The position numbers and the translations under genes are program-made. From assembly GCA_949752745.1 (NCBI GenBank), contig OX457029.1:13084039-13148038 (forward strand): DNA of 64,000 nucleotides, in the 5' to 3' direction. Every line of letters starts with the position of its first letter. Position 1 is the stretch's first letter. Shown piece after piece: positions 49,770 to 60,873 of this stretch. This DNA comes from Protula sp. h YS-2021. Taxonomy: Eukaryota; Annelida; Polychaeta; Sabellida; Serpulidae. Under the pieces are notes generated by a model, which saw nothing but the letters and a program-made list of their open reading frames with translations, searched no databases and was not told where the DNA came from.

Positions 49770-50725
49770 TTAATCCGTGGACATTCTGTTTAACTGTTCC
49801 TTTATTGACGTCTTGTCTGCTGACGTTCTGTTCCAATGTTCAATTGTAGACGTGCTGGCAGCTGACGTTCTGTTCGAATGTTCATTTCTTGACGTCCTGT
49901 TTGTGGATGTTGTGTTCAAATGTTCATTTCTTGCAACCTGCCTGTGGAGGTTCTATTCCAATGCTAATTTCTTGACGCCCTGTATATAGACGTTCTGTTC
50001 CAATGTTCATTTGTTGACGTCCTGTCTGCTGACGTTGTTCTATTATTCATTTTTTGACGTCCTTCTGTGGACGTTCTGCTCGAATGTCCATTTCTTGAGG
50101 TACTCTCTGCTGACGTTCTCTTCCGATGCTCATTTGTTGTCGTCCAGTTTGATGAAGTTGTTCCCATGTTCATTTCTTGACGTCTTGTCTGCTGACATTG
50201 TTCGAATATTTATTTCTTGACGTTTGTGCCTGCTTCTGTCTGCCTGCCATTTCTTGACGTCCTGTCTGTGGACGTTCTGTTCCAATGTTAATTTCTTGAC
50301 GTCCTGTCTGCTGACGTTCTGTTCGAATGCTCGTTTCTTGACGTCATGCATGTGGACGTTCTGTCCTAATGTTCATTTCCTGACGTTCAGTCTGCTGACG
50401 TTCTGTTCGGATCCTCATTTCTTGACATTCTGTCTGTGGGCATTCTGTTCAAATGTTCATTTCTTAAAGTAATGTCTGTGGACGTCTGTTCAAATGTTCA
50501 TTTCTTGACGTCCTGCTTGTGGACGTTCTGTTCCAATGTTCATTTCTTGACGTCCTGTCTCTGACGTTCTGTTCGAATGTTCGTTACTTGACGTCCTGTC
50601 TGTGGAGGTTCTGTTCCAATGTTCATTTCTTGACGTCCTGCTTGTGGACGTTCTGTTCCAATGTTCATTTCTTGACGTCCTATCTCCGGACGTTCTATCT
50701 ATGGTCGTTCTATCACTAAAAGACC
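49770..50725. repeat. 42 bp minisatellite, about 22 units
   Basis: The unit combines 'tgttcatttcttgacgtcct', 'gtctgtggacgttctgttcc' and 'aa' (42 bp, or 14 codons), so frames stay open on both strands. On + it reads FLDVLSVDVLFQCS-like repeats; on - NRTSTDRTSRNEHW-like repeats. Indels between copies break every frame, and there is no start or splice context. Treated as non-coding. Confidence 0.85.
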
Positions 50726-50729
50726 TGTC

Positions 50730-51055
50730 CCGCATTCTAACAGCCATCCAACGTCACAACAAACAAACACAATATTTGCACTGTTTTAGGCCGGTTTCCA
50801 CCATTTTGATTTGGAAAAGAAGAAAAGAAAGAAAGAAAGATTGGTGGGGGAGAGCAGAACCTAAATAGCCTCAACGGAGTCAAAACCAGTGAGATTTGGC
50901 ACAAATTTGTGATCCTGCTTATATTAATTTTTAAGGCCAGCCATGGTTTCGTCGAAATTTTAAAGTATTCTAGTCAAAACTGCATAGCATGTCCACGGAC
51001 ATTGTGACCAGTCGAAATATTATTGGGTTCTCAACAATCTTAGCCTTTTGACAAG
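50730..51055. other. Intergenic
   Basis: Holds one copy of the dispersed 'gtccacggacattgtgacca' motif at 50992-51011. No gene recognised. Confidence 0.4.
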
Positions 51056-51056
51056 C

Positions 51057-51316
51057 TAGACTTGGCATTCTAAGTGCCCCGCTAAATAAAATTCACTGCC
51101 TGGTAGAGATATCATCCTAGAAATACAACTTCACAATACTTATAACTTCATGAGGAGCAAAGGCTAAAAAATCTCTAACACACAAACGGACGCCGCACAC
51201 GGTGCATGTACCAGAGGGCACCCGCAGTTTCAAGTATTGTGAAGTTATATTTCTAGGATGATTCCTCTACCAGGCAGTGAATTTTATTTGGCGGTGCACT
51301 TAAAATGCCAAGTCTA
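51057..51316. mobile_element. 260 bp foldback element
   Basis: Arms 51057-51139 and 51233-51316 are near-perfect inverted repeats ('tagacttggcatt' outer ends; 'ttcactgcctggtagag', 'cctagaaatacaacttcaca' inside) around a ~93 bp centre. No coding potential. MITE-like, possibly Helitron- or Tc-type derived; class not assigned. Confidence 0.85.
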
Positions 51317-51319
51317 ACC

Positions 51320-53770
51320 GTTAAATGTTAAAAAATCGACTTTCCAGACCTTTTCCTAACCTTTCATGTTAAAGAATGGAAATCAAAACACATCGGTTTG
51401 TTATAAAACTCTGAATACGTGACAAGAATACTCTCCCTACACCCCCCCCCCCCCCCACCCCGGCCCCGCCAATCCTTGAGTTTCCTCTAAAAGAGTTTAA
51501 ACACGTGTACGTGAGTTAATACAGAACAAAATTAAATGACATCATTCAGAAGCCTATTCATCTAGAAACAGCAACTTACAAAAATGTCTTCTGCACAGTG
51601 TTTTTAAGCTGAGGAAAGAAGTTATGCAATCATCATTTTTCCATTCACTTACCTTTTTCTGCTAATTTGTTCTGTGCTAAAGGGAATAAAATATACGATT
51701 AAAAAAGTGAATGAAAAAGATAATGAAACAGTTGTAAAGTTCAGTGAATCAACATCCCATAAATTGCTTCATGGCAAAAAAAAAAACACACGCGGTCAAA
51801 GCCAAGTGAACCCTCGGAGGCTGGAGAAGGAGGGGGGTAGCTGCTCAAGTACCAGCTAGTTATAATGCGTGTCCATGACCTCTTAAAATGACTCTAAACG
51901 CGGAGTTTCCAAAGAACTCCCTTTTGTGGGAAACCAGATATCTTTTTAGAAAATAAAAATAAAAATGTAGCATCGTTAACAAATATATATTTTGATTAAA
52001 AAAACATAATAATGTCCAGTGACATCGTGATCAGCCGAGATCTAGTTAAAAAGTATTAAAAGCTTATAGGATCGCCACGAAAGTAATTTGTCTGGACAGG
52101 ACCAACCACAGATGATCCTTATAAAATTTCAAAGCAATTCGACACACTGTCACAGAAGCAGTTTGAAAACTGGTTACTTTGGTTACCGGCATTTGGTCAG
52201 TCTTTGTTAATCCGATTAAACCTGTAGAACGTTTTCGAAAAAACTGACCAATAACACTCACCATGGCAACATTCATACAAAAATTTGAGCCCATTCCGAT
52301 TATAAATGTGGGAGATGAGGCATTTTGAAAATTGGTTCCCAGTTTCCAGTTCCAATGGGATTCTTTTTTTTTTTTTGGGGGGGGGGGGGGGGTTGGAGTA
52401 GCAATTTTTTCGAGAAGAAAAGATCGTCGGGCAGCCGGATCATTTTTTTATAAGTGGAATAAGTTAGTTAGTTAAATGATTTGTTTAACGACACAACCGA
52501 TCCTTAGCGGGTTACATTGTGTCAGAACATGTAAGTATAAGTGGAATAAGAAACAATATTATTTTCTTCCTATACTTAAGTTTAAACCGATAAATTACTG
52601 CAGTAGAAAAAAATGATGCTTGTGTCTGAATAAATGACGCCAAATAGTAACCGACTGACCAAAATAGGCCGCGATTGCCCAGAAACAACATTAAGTAATT
52701 CTAGCGCTGACTTGCTAATGCCATTCTGTGAACATATTTCCCTGATCATGGAGTTTTTTCTACAAAATCCAACTTTAATATCAAACAAAGACATGCTGCG
52801 TAGTTGCGTAACTCTATCTAGAACAGGAACCGCTGGCGGGATAACCGTAAACCAAATTCAAGTAACACCTAGGAGCGGTAAGGAGATTATCCGCTGAAAA
52901 ATTTACTCGGCGCCTGTCTTTGCCGTTAGGCGCATTTCAATGTTCTTCAAACTTTTTTTGTTTTAGTGTTAACGCCCTGTTCAGCAAATATATGCCTGAA
53001 CAATTTTATTTGCAAATGAAAATACGAACATTAGATAGAGTATGATATAATCAGATCACACAAACACATATATCCATGAGAGAAAAGACGCATTTTAAAA
53101 AGTGGCTACCAATAAATTTAAAAATGCACCCCCACCCAGTGTATGTGGAACTCCCAAACGGCAATTTTGCAAAACAGAGAACAATGGTACAAAATTTGAA
53201 AGGACTCTAATTAACAAGAATGTCCAGGGACATTGTGACCAGCCGAGAGCTAGTAAATCACCTATCAATAGGCTTGCATGGTCACTAAAACATGGTTGTC
53301 ATATTGTTAGACTCGGTTGATGAAAATTCGTGCAAATTTATAAAGGAATCCGGTCAAACTGGCAACTGATGTATGGCGCACACAAAAAAGTAAACCTGGT
53401 TATATACCATGTACACTAACAAAAATAAACCGAAGAACAGGACAAACAAAAAATCAAAACCACTGATTTAAAATTAAACAAATTATACTGGTTATATACA
53501 CTGGAATAGAAAATAAAATATAAGTGATGATGTACTTATTCTCACACAATTAGTGCATTCATTTTCTGAGCACTGTAAATGTTCTAATACTGCTCTTAGC
53601 TATGTTGAATAGTTTCAAAGAAACTATGCTGAAGAGTTTAAAAAATAACCCTTTAACCACAGTAAGACTAGAATAAAATACCAAGCAAAAACGTTTTTGA
53701 AAGAGAAAAGTTTTTCATCCTCTGAACATCTACCTTGAACCCTTGTGTGTTTTCTCAAAACACCTTGTCA
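51320..53770. other. Intergenic with dispersed repeat pieces
   Basis: Contains two copies of the 'gtccagggacattgtgacca' motif (52014 and 53221). Each leads into a segment with 'ccaatcaa/gaggcattttgaaaattgg'-type blocks, also found at 58780-58960. Poly-C (51443-51456) and poly-G (52377-52392) tracts are present. No gene recognised. Confidence 0.45.
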
Positions 53771-53775
53771 TCCAT

Positions 53776-54138
53776 TCAACCTTCTAAAACCGGACGCTTT
53801 CGTCCACAATTATGCTGACTAGGCGGAGAGATAATCCGGTCGGCGATGTGAGTATTCGCATCCTTATCCATGAACACCTCAAATATATCTTTCTTTTCTT
53901 CCAGAAAATGCGCGATACTTTGTCTCACTTGAAGATGAAATTCTTCACTTCCCATTAGTTCTTTCGCATGCGCCCTGAAAAAGCAATTTCCACCACCTTT
54001 GATTCGATCGATGATACCATCCTCAATCTTTGATTTGATTTCTTTTTCACCCGGCACTGTAGATATCTTGGCAATTTTTCTACCAGTTGAAGGTGATTTT
54101 TTAAGCTGGTGGTACTTTTCTTTCTGTCTTTGGCCTTG
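53776..54138 (-). pseudogene. OTU-protease-like N-terminal fragment
   Basis: The frame is open from 54138. After a basic leader it reads KIEDGIIDRIKGGGNCFFRA and then HAKELMGSEEFHLQVRQSIA. GGGNCFFRA matches the OTU cysteine-protease active-site loop (usual D-G-x-C-F-F-R-A) with the catalytic Cys. The VRQSIAHFLEEKKDIFEVFM helix region also fits. OTU enzymes cut ubiquitin chains. The frame ends soon after MDKDANTHIAD, before the WGG and catalytic His regions. No ATG precedes it in frame. It follows, in the same frame but after two stops, the coiled-coil tail of a hAT-like gene. Confidence 0.6.
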
Positions 54139-54150
54139 TTACTTAATTTT

Positions 54151-54747
54151 TTAGGCTTGCATGAAAAGATTTGCGAGCTTCACCTGCTTTGATTTACGTT
54201 CTGGTTCAGGTCGTTGACTGTCCTGTTTGTATTTCCTTTTGCTTGCACTGACTTTTGATGTCTTCAGGTCATCTAATTCTTTCTCTTTCTGTGAACGAAT
54301 TTTGTCTGTTTTAGAAATTTTTCTTATGCTCTCTCTGGTTTCCTTCAGCATGGCGTCGACTTTGTTGTACAGGGCTTTACTTTCATTCTTGCGTTCTTCT
54401 AATTCGTTTCGTGTCGCAGCGACATTGATGCTGCTTTGAAGCGTTTGATTAAACTTCTCTACATCTTCTTCTTCTTTTTTACTGCCTTAATTTTTCTATT
54501 GTCTTCCTCTTGTCGCCGCAAGTACTTTGTCCAAGCACATCTTCCCGTTTAAAGTAGGAACACTCAGCAAACTCTGTGTCTTTGTTATGATCCTGGCTTT
54601 TCGGGAAAAAGATCGCTCGGTGTCTGCATTGCCGTGGGAGGCAAGAAATAAAGCCATCTTTACTGTTATTCCCAAACTTGAGAATTTAGGTTCACCGCCT
54701 GGGTAGTTATCTTTGAGAACACTGTTCCAATAGGAAGTTCTACAATC
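54151..54747 (-). pseudogene. hAT-type transposase C-terminus with coiled-coil tail
   Basis: The frame 54747-54496 contains LFLASHGNADTERSFSRKAR followed by IITKTQSLLSVPTLNGKMCL. This matches the hAT C-terminal dimerisation domain (ASxxxxxERxFS...R...L), preceded by NYPGGEPKFSSL. A frame change then leads into a Lys/Glu-rich helical tail (about 54474-54151): EEDVEKFNQTLQ, RNELEERKNESKALYNK, RKISKTDKIRSQKEKELDDL. A tail of this kind follows the dimerisation domain in some invertebrate hAT-like proteins. No catalytic DDE region, zinc finger or inverted ends were found. Remnant or partly retained domesticated gene; decay is favoured by the frame break. Confidence 0.6.
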
Positions 54748-54749
54748 CT

Positions 54750-57155
54750 TGCATTTTTTAACAGAGGCCTACGCGATAGGCAAATAATTGAAATCCTGAT
54801 TTTCTTTATCTTCCGGACCATTTCATTTGGCAATAATATTTTTACTTATACCGTACATTCTGTCTGTTGCATTCAGTCAACAACAGTTACTTCGATTATA
54901 CATTCTTTGTAAATTCTGTCAGTATTCATAAGCAAACACAACATTTCAAAAGTAATGCCTTATATTGAAAAAGTGTTGGTGATGAATGCCAGATGAAACA
55001 ACATCACCAATACTTACGCAACGCAAGCAGACGCGCGCGTGATAATATGGCAGATTTTTTTATGTTGCTGTTTTACAAACCCCTCTCTACGTGTACGAAA
55101 TTATCAATAAAAACAAAGCTAGACCAGAAATAGCATAAAAGTTATACTTTTCGGGCACACATACTTCCACTCTTCTTAAACAAAACACGCCCAAACCAAA
55201 TTATCTGATAAACAAAATAAGTTCATTCCTTTATATGGTGTTTGTGAATCTTGAGGATACACAAAACACCTTTCCGAGGCCCGACTATTACAAGGTTAGG
55301 CTGTAAATCTATAATAGATAAACTGTAATTATGAAAAAATATCTTGCTGTGCAAAAATGATATTTAGCACCTGTCGCGTCACAGACACAGGTAGAGGTGG
55401 ATAAGCACCGAAAATAAATCAAACAGCGCGTATTCCCAAAAACAAGCATACCTTTCACACAAAACTAAATTCCACAGAAAGTTTTCAACGGAAATTTATG
55501 AAAAAAGTAAGCCAAAGTTATATCGGTGAAACAATGCAACAGGTAAGTGTTGAAAATACAGTGAAAATCGAAATTCAGTTGAATAATACATAAATCTTTA
55601 GTTCATAACTTAATTCATAGCTTACCGTTTCACTGCTGCCACACCCTTTGAGAAAATAGTATCCAAAATTGCTTAAAAATGAATCTTGATCGCTAGGAAA
55701 AGCATCGTAAAAATACATGTATATAATAAGATATTCATTAACTAAACGACATATCCACGAACTAATTTATTTCATACAAAATAATAAAAACAAGACCCTT
55801 GTAACAGCGTTGCAAAGACTTTGAAATAACCCTGAAGAAGAAATTACAACTTGACGGTGTCGGGAGAAATAGCGTGTACAAACTCCTTCTATTCAAGTTA
55901 AGTATACACGAATTCGAAGCTTCCGTGTTTTACAATTGTTGGGAAAATGAAAACCCACTGTCGCACAGCTTCACCTTTGGTCTTTCAGAGATTTTCAGAG
56001 GATTCTCAAATATCAACTGCATAGCGGATATGAAATAAGAATAACAATCATATTACTTTGACAGGTTATCGGTTCAAATACCTTAATGAGGGATGATGAC
56101 GAGTTCGTTGCTTCCACGTCTGAAATCGAAAAAAAAAAACAACTGCTGTATCAGTGTTGCTGCCCCCCCGCCCCCCCCCCCCCCCCCCAAAAAAAAAAAG
56201 TTTAATCTATTATTTTAGAAAAAAAAACAATATTTTTCACTGAGAAATAAACAGCATCAAGACTAAGAATTTTCTTTCTCACTCACTATTACCTGAAGCC
56301 TTAAATTGTCAACAACTGTCCTTCAATTTTTGTTTGTATTGATTAGACAATTACAATTAAGTTTTCCAGTACTTTTTGCTCAAACACCGCCTGTTTCATT
56401 AACACTAGAAACAAAACTATTCTTATTCATTTTTTAATACTTGTTAAAACAGCATTACATAATGCACGATATGTCCTTTATTATATCAGTACTTCGAGGG
56501 TAAATGTTTTTGTAGTGATAATTAGAATAATAACATACTTGACTAAAACAAAGTCTTGCTCGTGCCTTCACTTCCTCCTGCCAAGTTACCAGGCTCGACC
56601 CCTCTTTGTCAGATGCTCTGGGTTTCGCTCTTTCTATTCGGCCCACATTTTATGCGGTCTGCCATGCTAAAAGTCTGATTCGCCTTCCTGATACGTAGCC
56701 GAACTATTTCTATTTCTTTTATATGGTAACAGTCGTGAAAGGTTTTGTTATTTTGACTTTTTCTTGAACAGTTACAATCTATGTGACAATAAATTTTGCT
56801 TAGAACAAAGCTTAAAATGTGCGTTTGAAAAAAAGAGGGAAAGGCAAAAAATGGTTAAAGACAAATGTCTTATAAAATGGGACATTTTAAAAATACAAGA
56901 AGAAAACATTAAAAGCGAAAAAAAAGTATAAATCTTTTTTTAAAGTACGGTCTGGTAACCTTGTAACTAACGCGAGCAAATTTTGCTTATAACAAAGCTA
57001 AAACTGTGCGTTTTGAAAAATGAACAGAAAAAGGAAAATGTCAAAAAAGTATTAAAAAGTACGCTGGTCAAAAAAGTACGTTTTTTTAGAAAAAAGTACA
57101 AGGCCAAAAAAAAAAAAAAAAGCACAAATCTTTTTTAAAATACGTAGTGGCAACC
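54750..57155. other. Intergenic, no gene recognised
   Basis: AT-rich. A minus-strand open stretch at 56525-56650 ends in a usable donor (CAA|gtatgt) and could be an exon, but it shows no domain. Poly-C/poly-A tract at 56164-56200. Confidence 0.35.
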
Positions 57156-57159
57156 CTGC

Positions 57160-58370
57160 GGTGAGCGGTTCGCATTTCGGACCACTGCGATGTTTATATA
57201 ACTTGCGATGATGCGAGTGTCCTATTTTAGACCAGTGCGCATGTTTATTTAATTTGCATTAATGCGCGGTCCGCATTTCGGACCAGTGCGCACGTTTTTT
57301 TAACTTACGTTGATGTGGGGTGCATATTCTGAACTAGGCTGCATGCTAACTTAACTTACGTTGATGAGCGCTTGGTATTTCAGACAACAGCGCATGTAAC
57401 TTTGACTTCCGCTGATGCGCGGTTCGCATTTCGGACAAGTGCGCATGTTTATTAGTCCCCCGCCGCCGCGTAGTGCGAAGCGGGGGACTATAGGATTCGG
57501 GTCCGTCTGTCCGTCCGCCGACTTTTTTTGTCGGCGCTGTATCTCCGTAACAACTGAACGATTCAATTGTTCTCTTGCACATGCAAAGACTATATAGTAG
57601 AGCTGTACACGAGGAGTTATTTTGAGATATTCACAAAAACTGGGAAAATGGGAAAACTGAATATTCAACACAACTGAAATACTGAATGGGTGTTTGTCGG
57701 CGCCATATCTCCGTAACCATTGAAGCGAATCAACTGTTCTCTGGCACATGCAAAGATTATACAGTGGAGCTGTGCAACAATGGGTTATTTTGAGAATTTC
57801 GCAAAATTTGGAAAAGTGGAACACTTTGAAAATTCAACACAATTGACCTATGGAATGGATGTTTGTCGGCGCCGTATCTCCGTAACCATTGAAGCAATTC
57901 AATTTTTCTCTTGCACAAAGAAAGACTTTGTAGTGGATCTGTGCAACGAGGGATTATTTTGAGATTTTCCTATAAAATGGAAAAATGGAAAGACCGTTAA
58001 AATATCACCGTATTGATTTGTACAATGGCTGCTTGTCGGCGTCATGTAGCCGCAACTGTTAAAGCTACTCAATTGTTGATGGAAATCCTGAGAGTGCACG
58101 CCTGTGGGGGACTTAGTTTTACTGGCATACTTGTTTTACTTGCGTTTCGGACCAGTGCGCATGTTTATTTAACCTGTCTTGATGTGCGGTACGCATTTGG
58201 GCCAGTGCGCACTTCTATTCAACTTGCGTCGATGTGTAGTTCTTTTCGGACCAATGCGCACGTTTATTACATGTGCGTTGATGCGCGGTGCTTATTTTGG
58301 ACCAGTGCGCATATTTATTCAACTTCTGTGGTTCTTCGGCGCATGTTAATTTAACTTACGTTGTCAAATC
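57160..58370. repeat. ~53 bp satellite interrupted by an insertion
   Basis: Units 'gcggttcgcatttcggacca', 'gtgcgcatgtttatttaact' and 'tgcgttgatgc' occur five to six times at 57160-57452 and four times at 58140-58370. The two blocks have the same orientation and register type, so they were one array before the insertion at 57452-58125. Confidence 0.8.
57452..58125. mobile_element. GTCCCCCGC-headed element inserted in satellite
   Basis: It starts with a stem-loop: agtcccccgc pairs with gcgggggact within 36 bases. A 'gtccgtctgtccgtccgcc' tract follows, then four ~165 bp units (57533, 57695, 57864, 58035) marked by 'tttgtcggcgc', 'atctccgtaacca' and 'cttgcacatgcaaaga'. It ends near 'gtgggggactta'. 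Frames through the units are a recurring artefact of the repeat. The head is shared with 9766. Confidence 0.7.
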
Positions 58371-58379
58371 GAGTCAAAA

Positions 58380-58665
58380 AGCAGAAGCCGTATGCCCGAC
58401 CCACCTAGGTATGCCTCATACCAAAATTAAATGACGTCGGGTCAAAAATGTAGGAGGAGATACATTTCAGAATTTTTTCTTAAAAAGCTCCCCAAAAATC
58501 ACCCGATCGACTAACAAAACACAAGCCGATTGCAAGACCCCAAGGGATGCCTCATACCAAAAATACATGACATCGGATCAAAAGTGTAGAAGATTTTGAA
58601 ACAAAAAATTTACTAATTTACAACTAATTAACTAACGGACACCGTCTGCAAACCGACAGGTATAG
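58380..58665. repeat. Two ~130 bp direct units
   Basis: 'gcctcataccaaaa' followed by 'atgacatcggatcaaaa' recurs at 58411 and 58549, with 'aaaagcagaagccg' and 'aaacacaagccg' before them. Confidence 0.65.
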
Positions 58666-58697
58666 CCCAGCTTACGTGTAACGTAAGCTGGGCTACA
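58663..58697. repeat. Perfect 14 bp hairpin
   Basis: tagcccagcttacg and cgtaagctgggcta form a perfect 14 bp stem around tgtaa. A possible transposon end or foldback junction. Confidence 0.85.
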
Positions 58698-58699
58698 AA

Positions 58700-59285
58700 T
58701 GGTCCCAATTTAACCATTTTTTTGGCGGATCGCCAAAAAAGTATCTTTTCAAAAAACGGACGCCCTTCTGAACATTGATGCAAAATTTGAAGGCAATCCA
58801 ATCAAAATTGTGAGAAGTGAAGCATTTTGAAAATTGGCAAGGAAAATATTTTAAATGGCCCCCATTTTTCAAGTGAGGCCAAACTAGATAACATTCATAC
58901 CAAATTTTGGAAGGAATCCAATCAAAACTGAGGGAGAAGAAGCATTTTAGGTAAACGTTTACACGCGTATGTACGTAACACGTACATAAAGACGACGGCT
59001 AGGCCCTCCACGGATGTGATAAATTGCTCATTAAATTTTACAATGCTAATATTTGGCCCATTTTTGGTGGATGGCCAAAACATGAAAAAAAAGATGAAAT
59101 CAGGCAGCCCCAGGAAAAATTTGGTCGAAACATGAAACCACTCGCACAAAATTGTGGGAGAAGAAACACTATACAAATTGGATGACAAAAAAATAACAAG
59201 AAATGCCTCTATTTAGACAAAAGTACGGGTCAAATCTACACTATTTAAACGGAGCCTGTGTCAAAAATCAGTAAAATCGACATCG
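58700..59285. other. Dispersed repeat, no gene
   Basis: Two approximate units with 'aaggcaatccaatcaaaa', 'gaagcattttgaaaattggc' and 'ttggccatttttggcggat', akin to the segment at 52100-52330. No coding potential recognised. Confidence 0.45.
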
Positions 59286-59295
59286 GTTCACAAGG

Positions 59296-59534
59296 GAGGG
59301 AGGGAGGGAGGGAGGCGAGGGAGGGAGGGAGGGGAGGGAGGAGGGAGGGAGGGAGGGAGGAGGGAGGGAGGGAGGGAGGGAGGGAGGGAGGGAGGGAGGG
59401 AGGGAGGGAGGGAGGGAGGGAGGGAGGGAGGGAGGGAGGGAGGGAGGGAGGGAGGGAGGGAGGGAGGGAGGGAGGGGAGGGGAGGGGAGGGAGGGAGGGA
59501 GGGAGGGAGGGAGGGAGGGAGGGAGGGAGGGAGG

Positions 59535-59582
<48 letters not shown>

Positions 59583-59585
59583 GAG
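59296..59585. repeat. (GGGA)n / (GA)n microsatellite
   Basis: About 245 bp of GGGA units then about 45 bp of GA. Gly/Arg/Glu and Ser/Leu/Pro frames are artefacts. Confidence 0.95.
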
Positions 59586-59589
59586 ACAT

Positions 59590-60548
<959 letters not shown>

Positions 60549-60703
60549 TAAGGAGTTTCCTTAAGCCTATCACCGGAAAACATGGTACGAAGTAATTAAT
60601 CTCAGGTGAAGCAGAAAGCTTCTACGCCAATAATGTATCACAAAATCGCAAAATCTGGCTCACTGATATCCCCTGATATACATCGTTAACGTCAAAAAGC
60701 GTC

Positions 60704-60704
<1 letters not shown>

Positions 60705-60770
<66 letters not shown>
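60705..60770. repeat. (AAT)n microsatellite
   Basis: About 22 AAT units, just beyond the polyadenylation signal of the PIP-box gene. Confidence 0.95.
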
Positions 60771-60774
<4 letters not shown>

Positions 60775-60806
60775 GCAAAGGCAAAACATAACTTGCTTCA
60801 TGAAAC

Positions 60807-60812
60807 TTTATT
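60807..60812 (-). promoter_or_regulatory. Polyadenylation signal AATAAA (minus strand)
   Basis: TTTATT on the plus strand, 62 bp beyond the stop at 60874-60876. It supports that stop as the true gene end. Confidence 0.65.
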
Positions 60813-60873
60813 ATTTTTTTCATTTTTCGGGGGGGGGGGGGGGGATGGTGAGGGAGATAAGCAGTAAAATGCG

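Noticed and set aside
57351..57824. 157-residue minus-strand frame with a plausible look
   Set aside because: Lies wholly within the ~165 bp tandem units and the GTCCCCC head; its similarity is between repeat units, not to a protein family.
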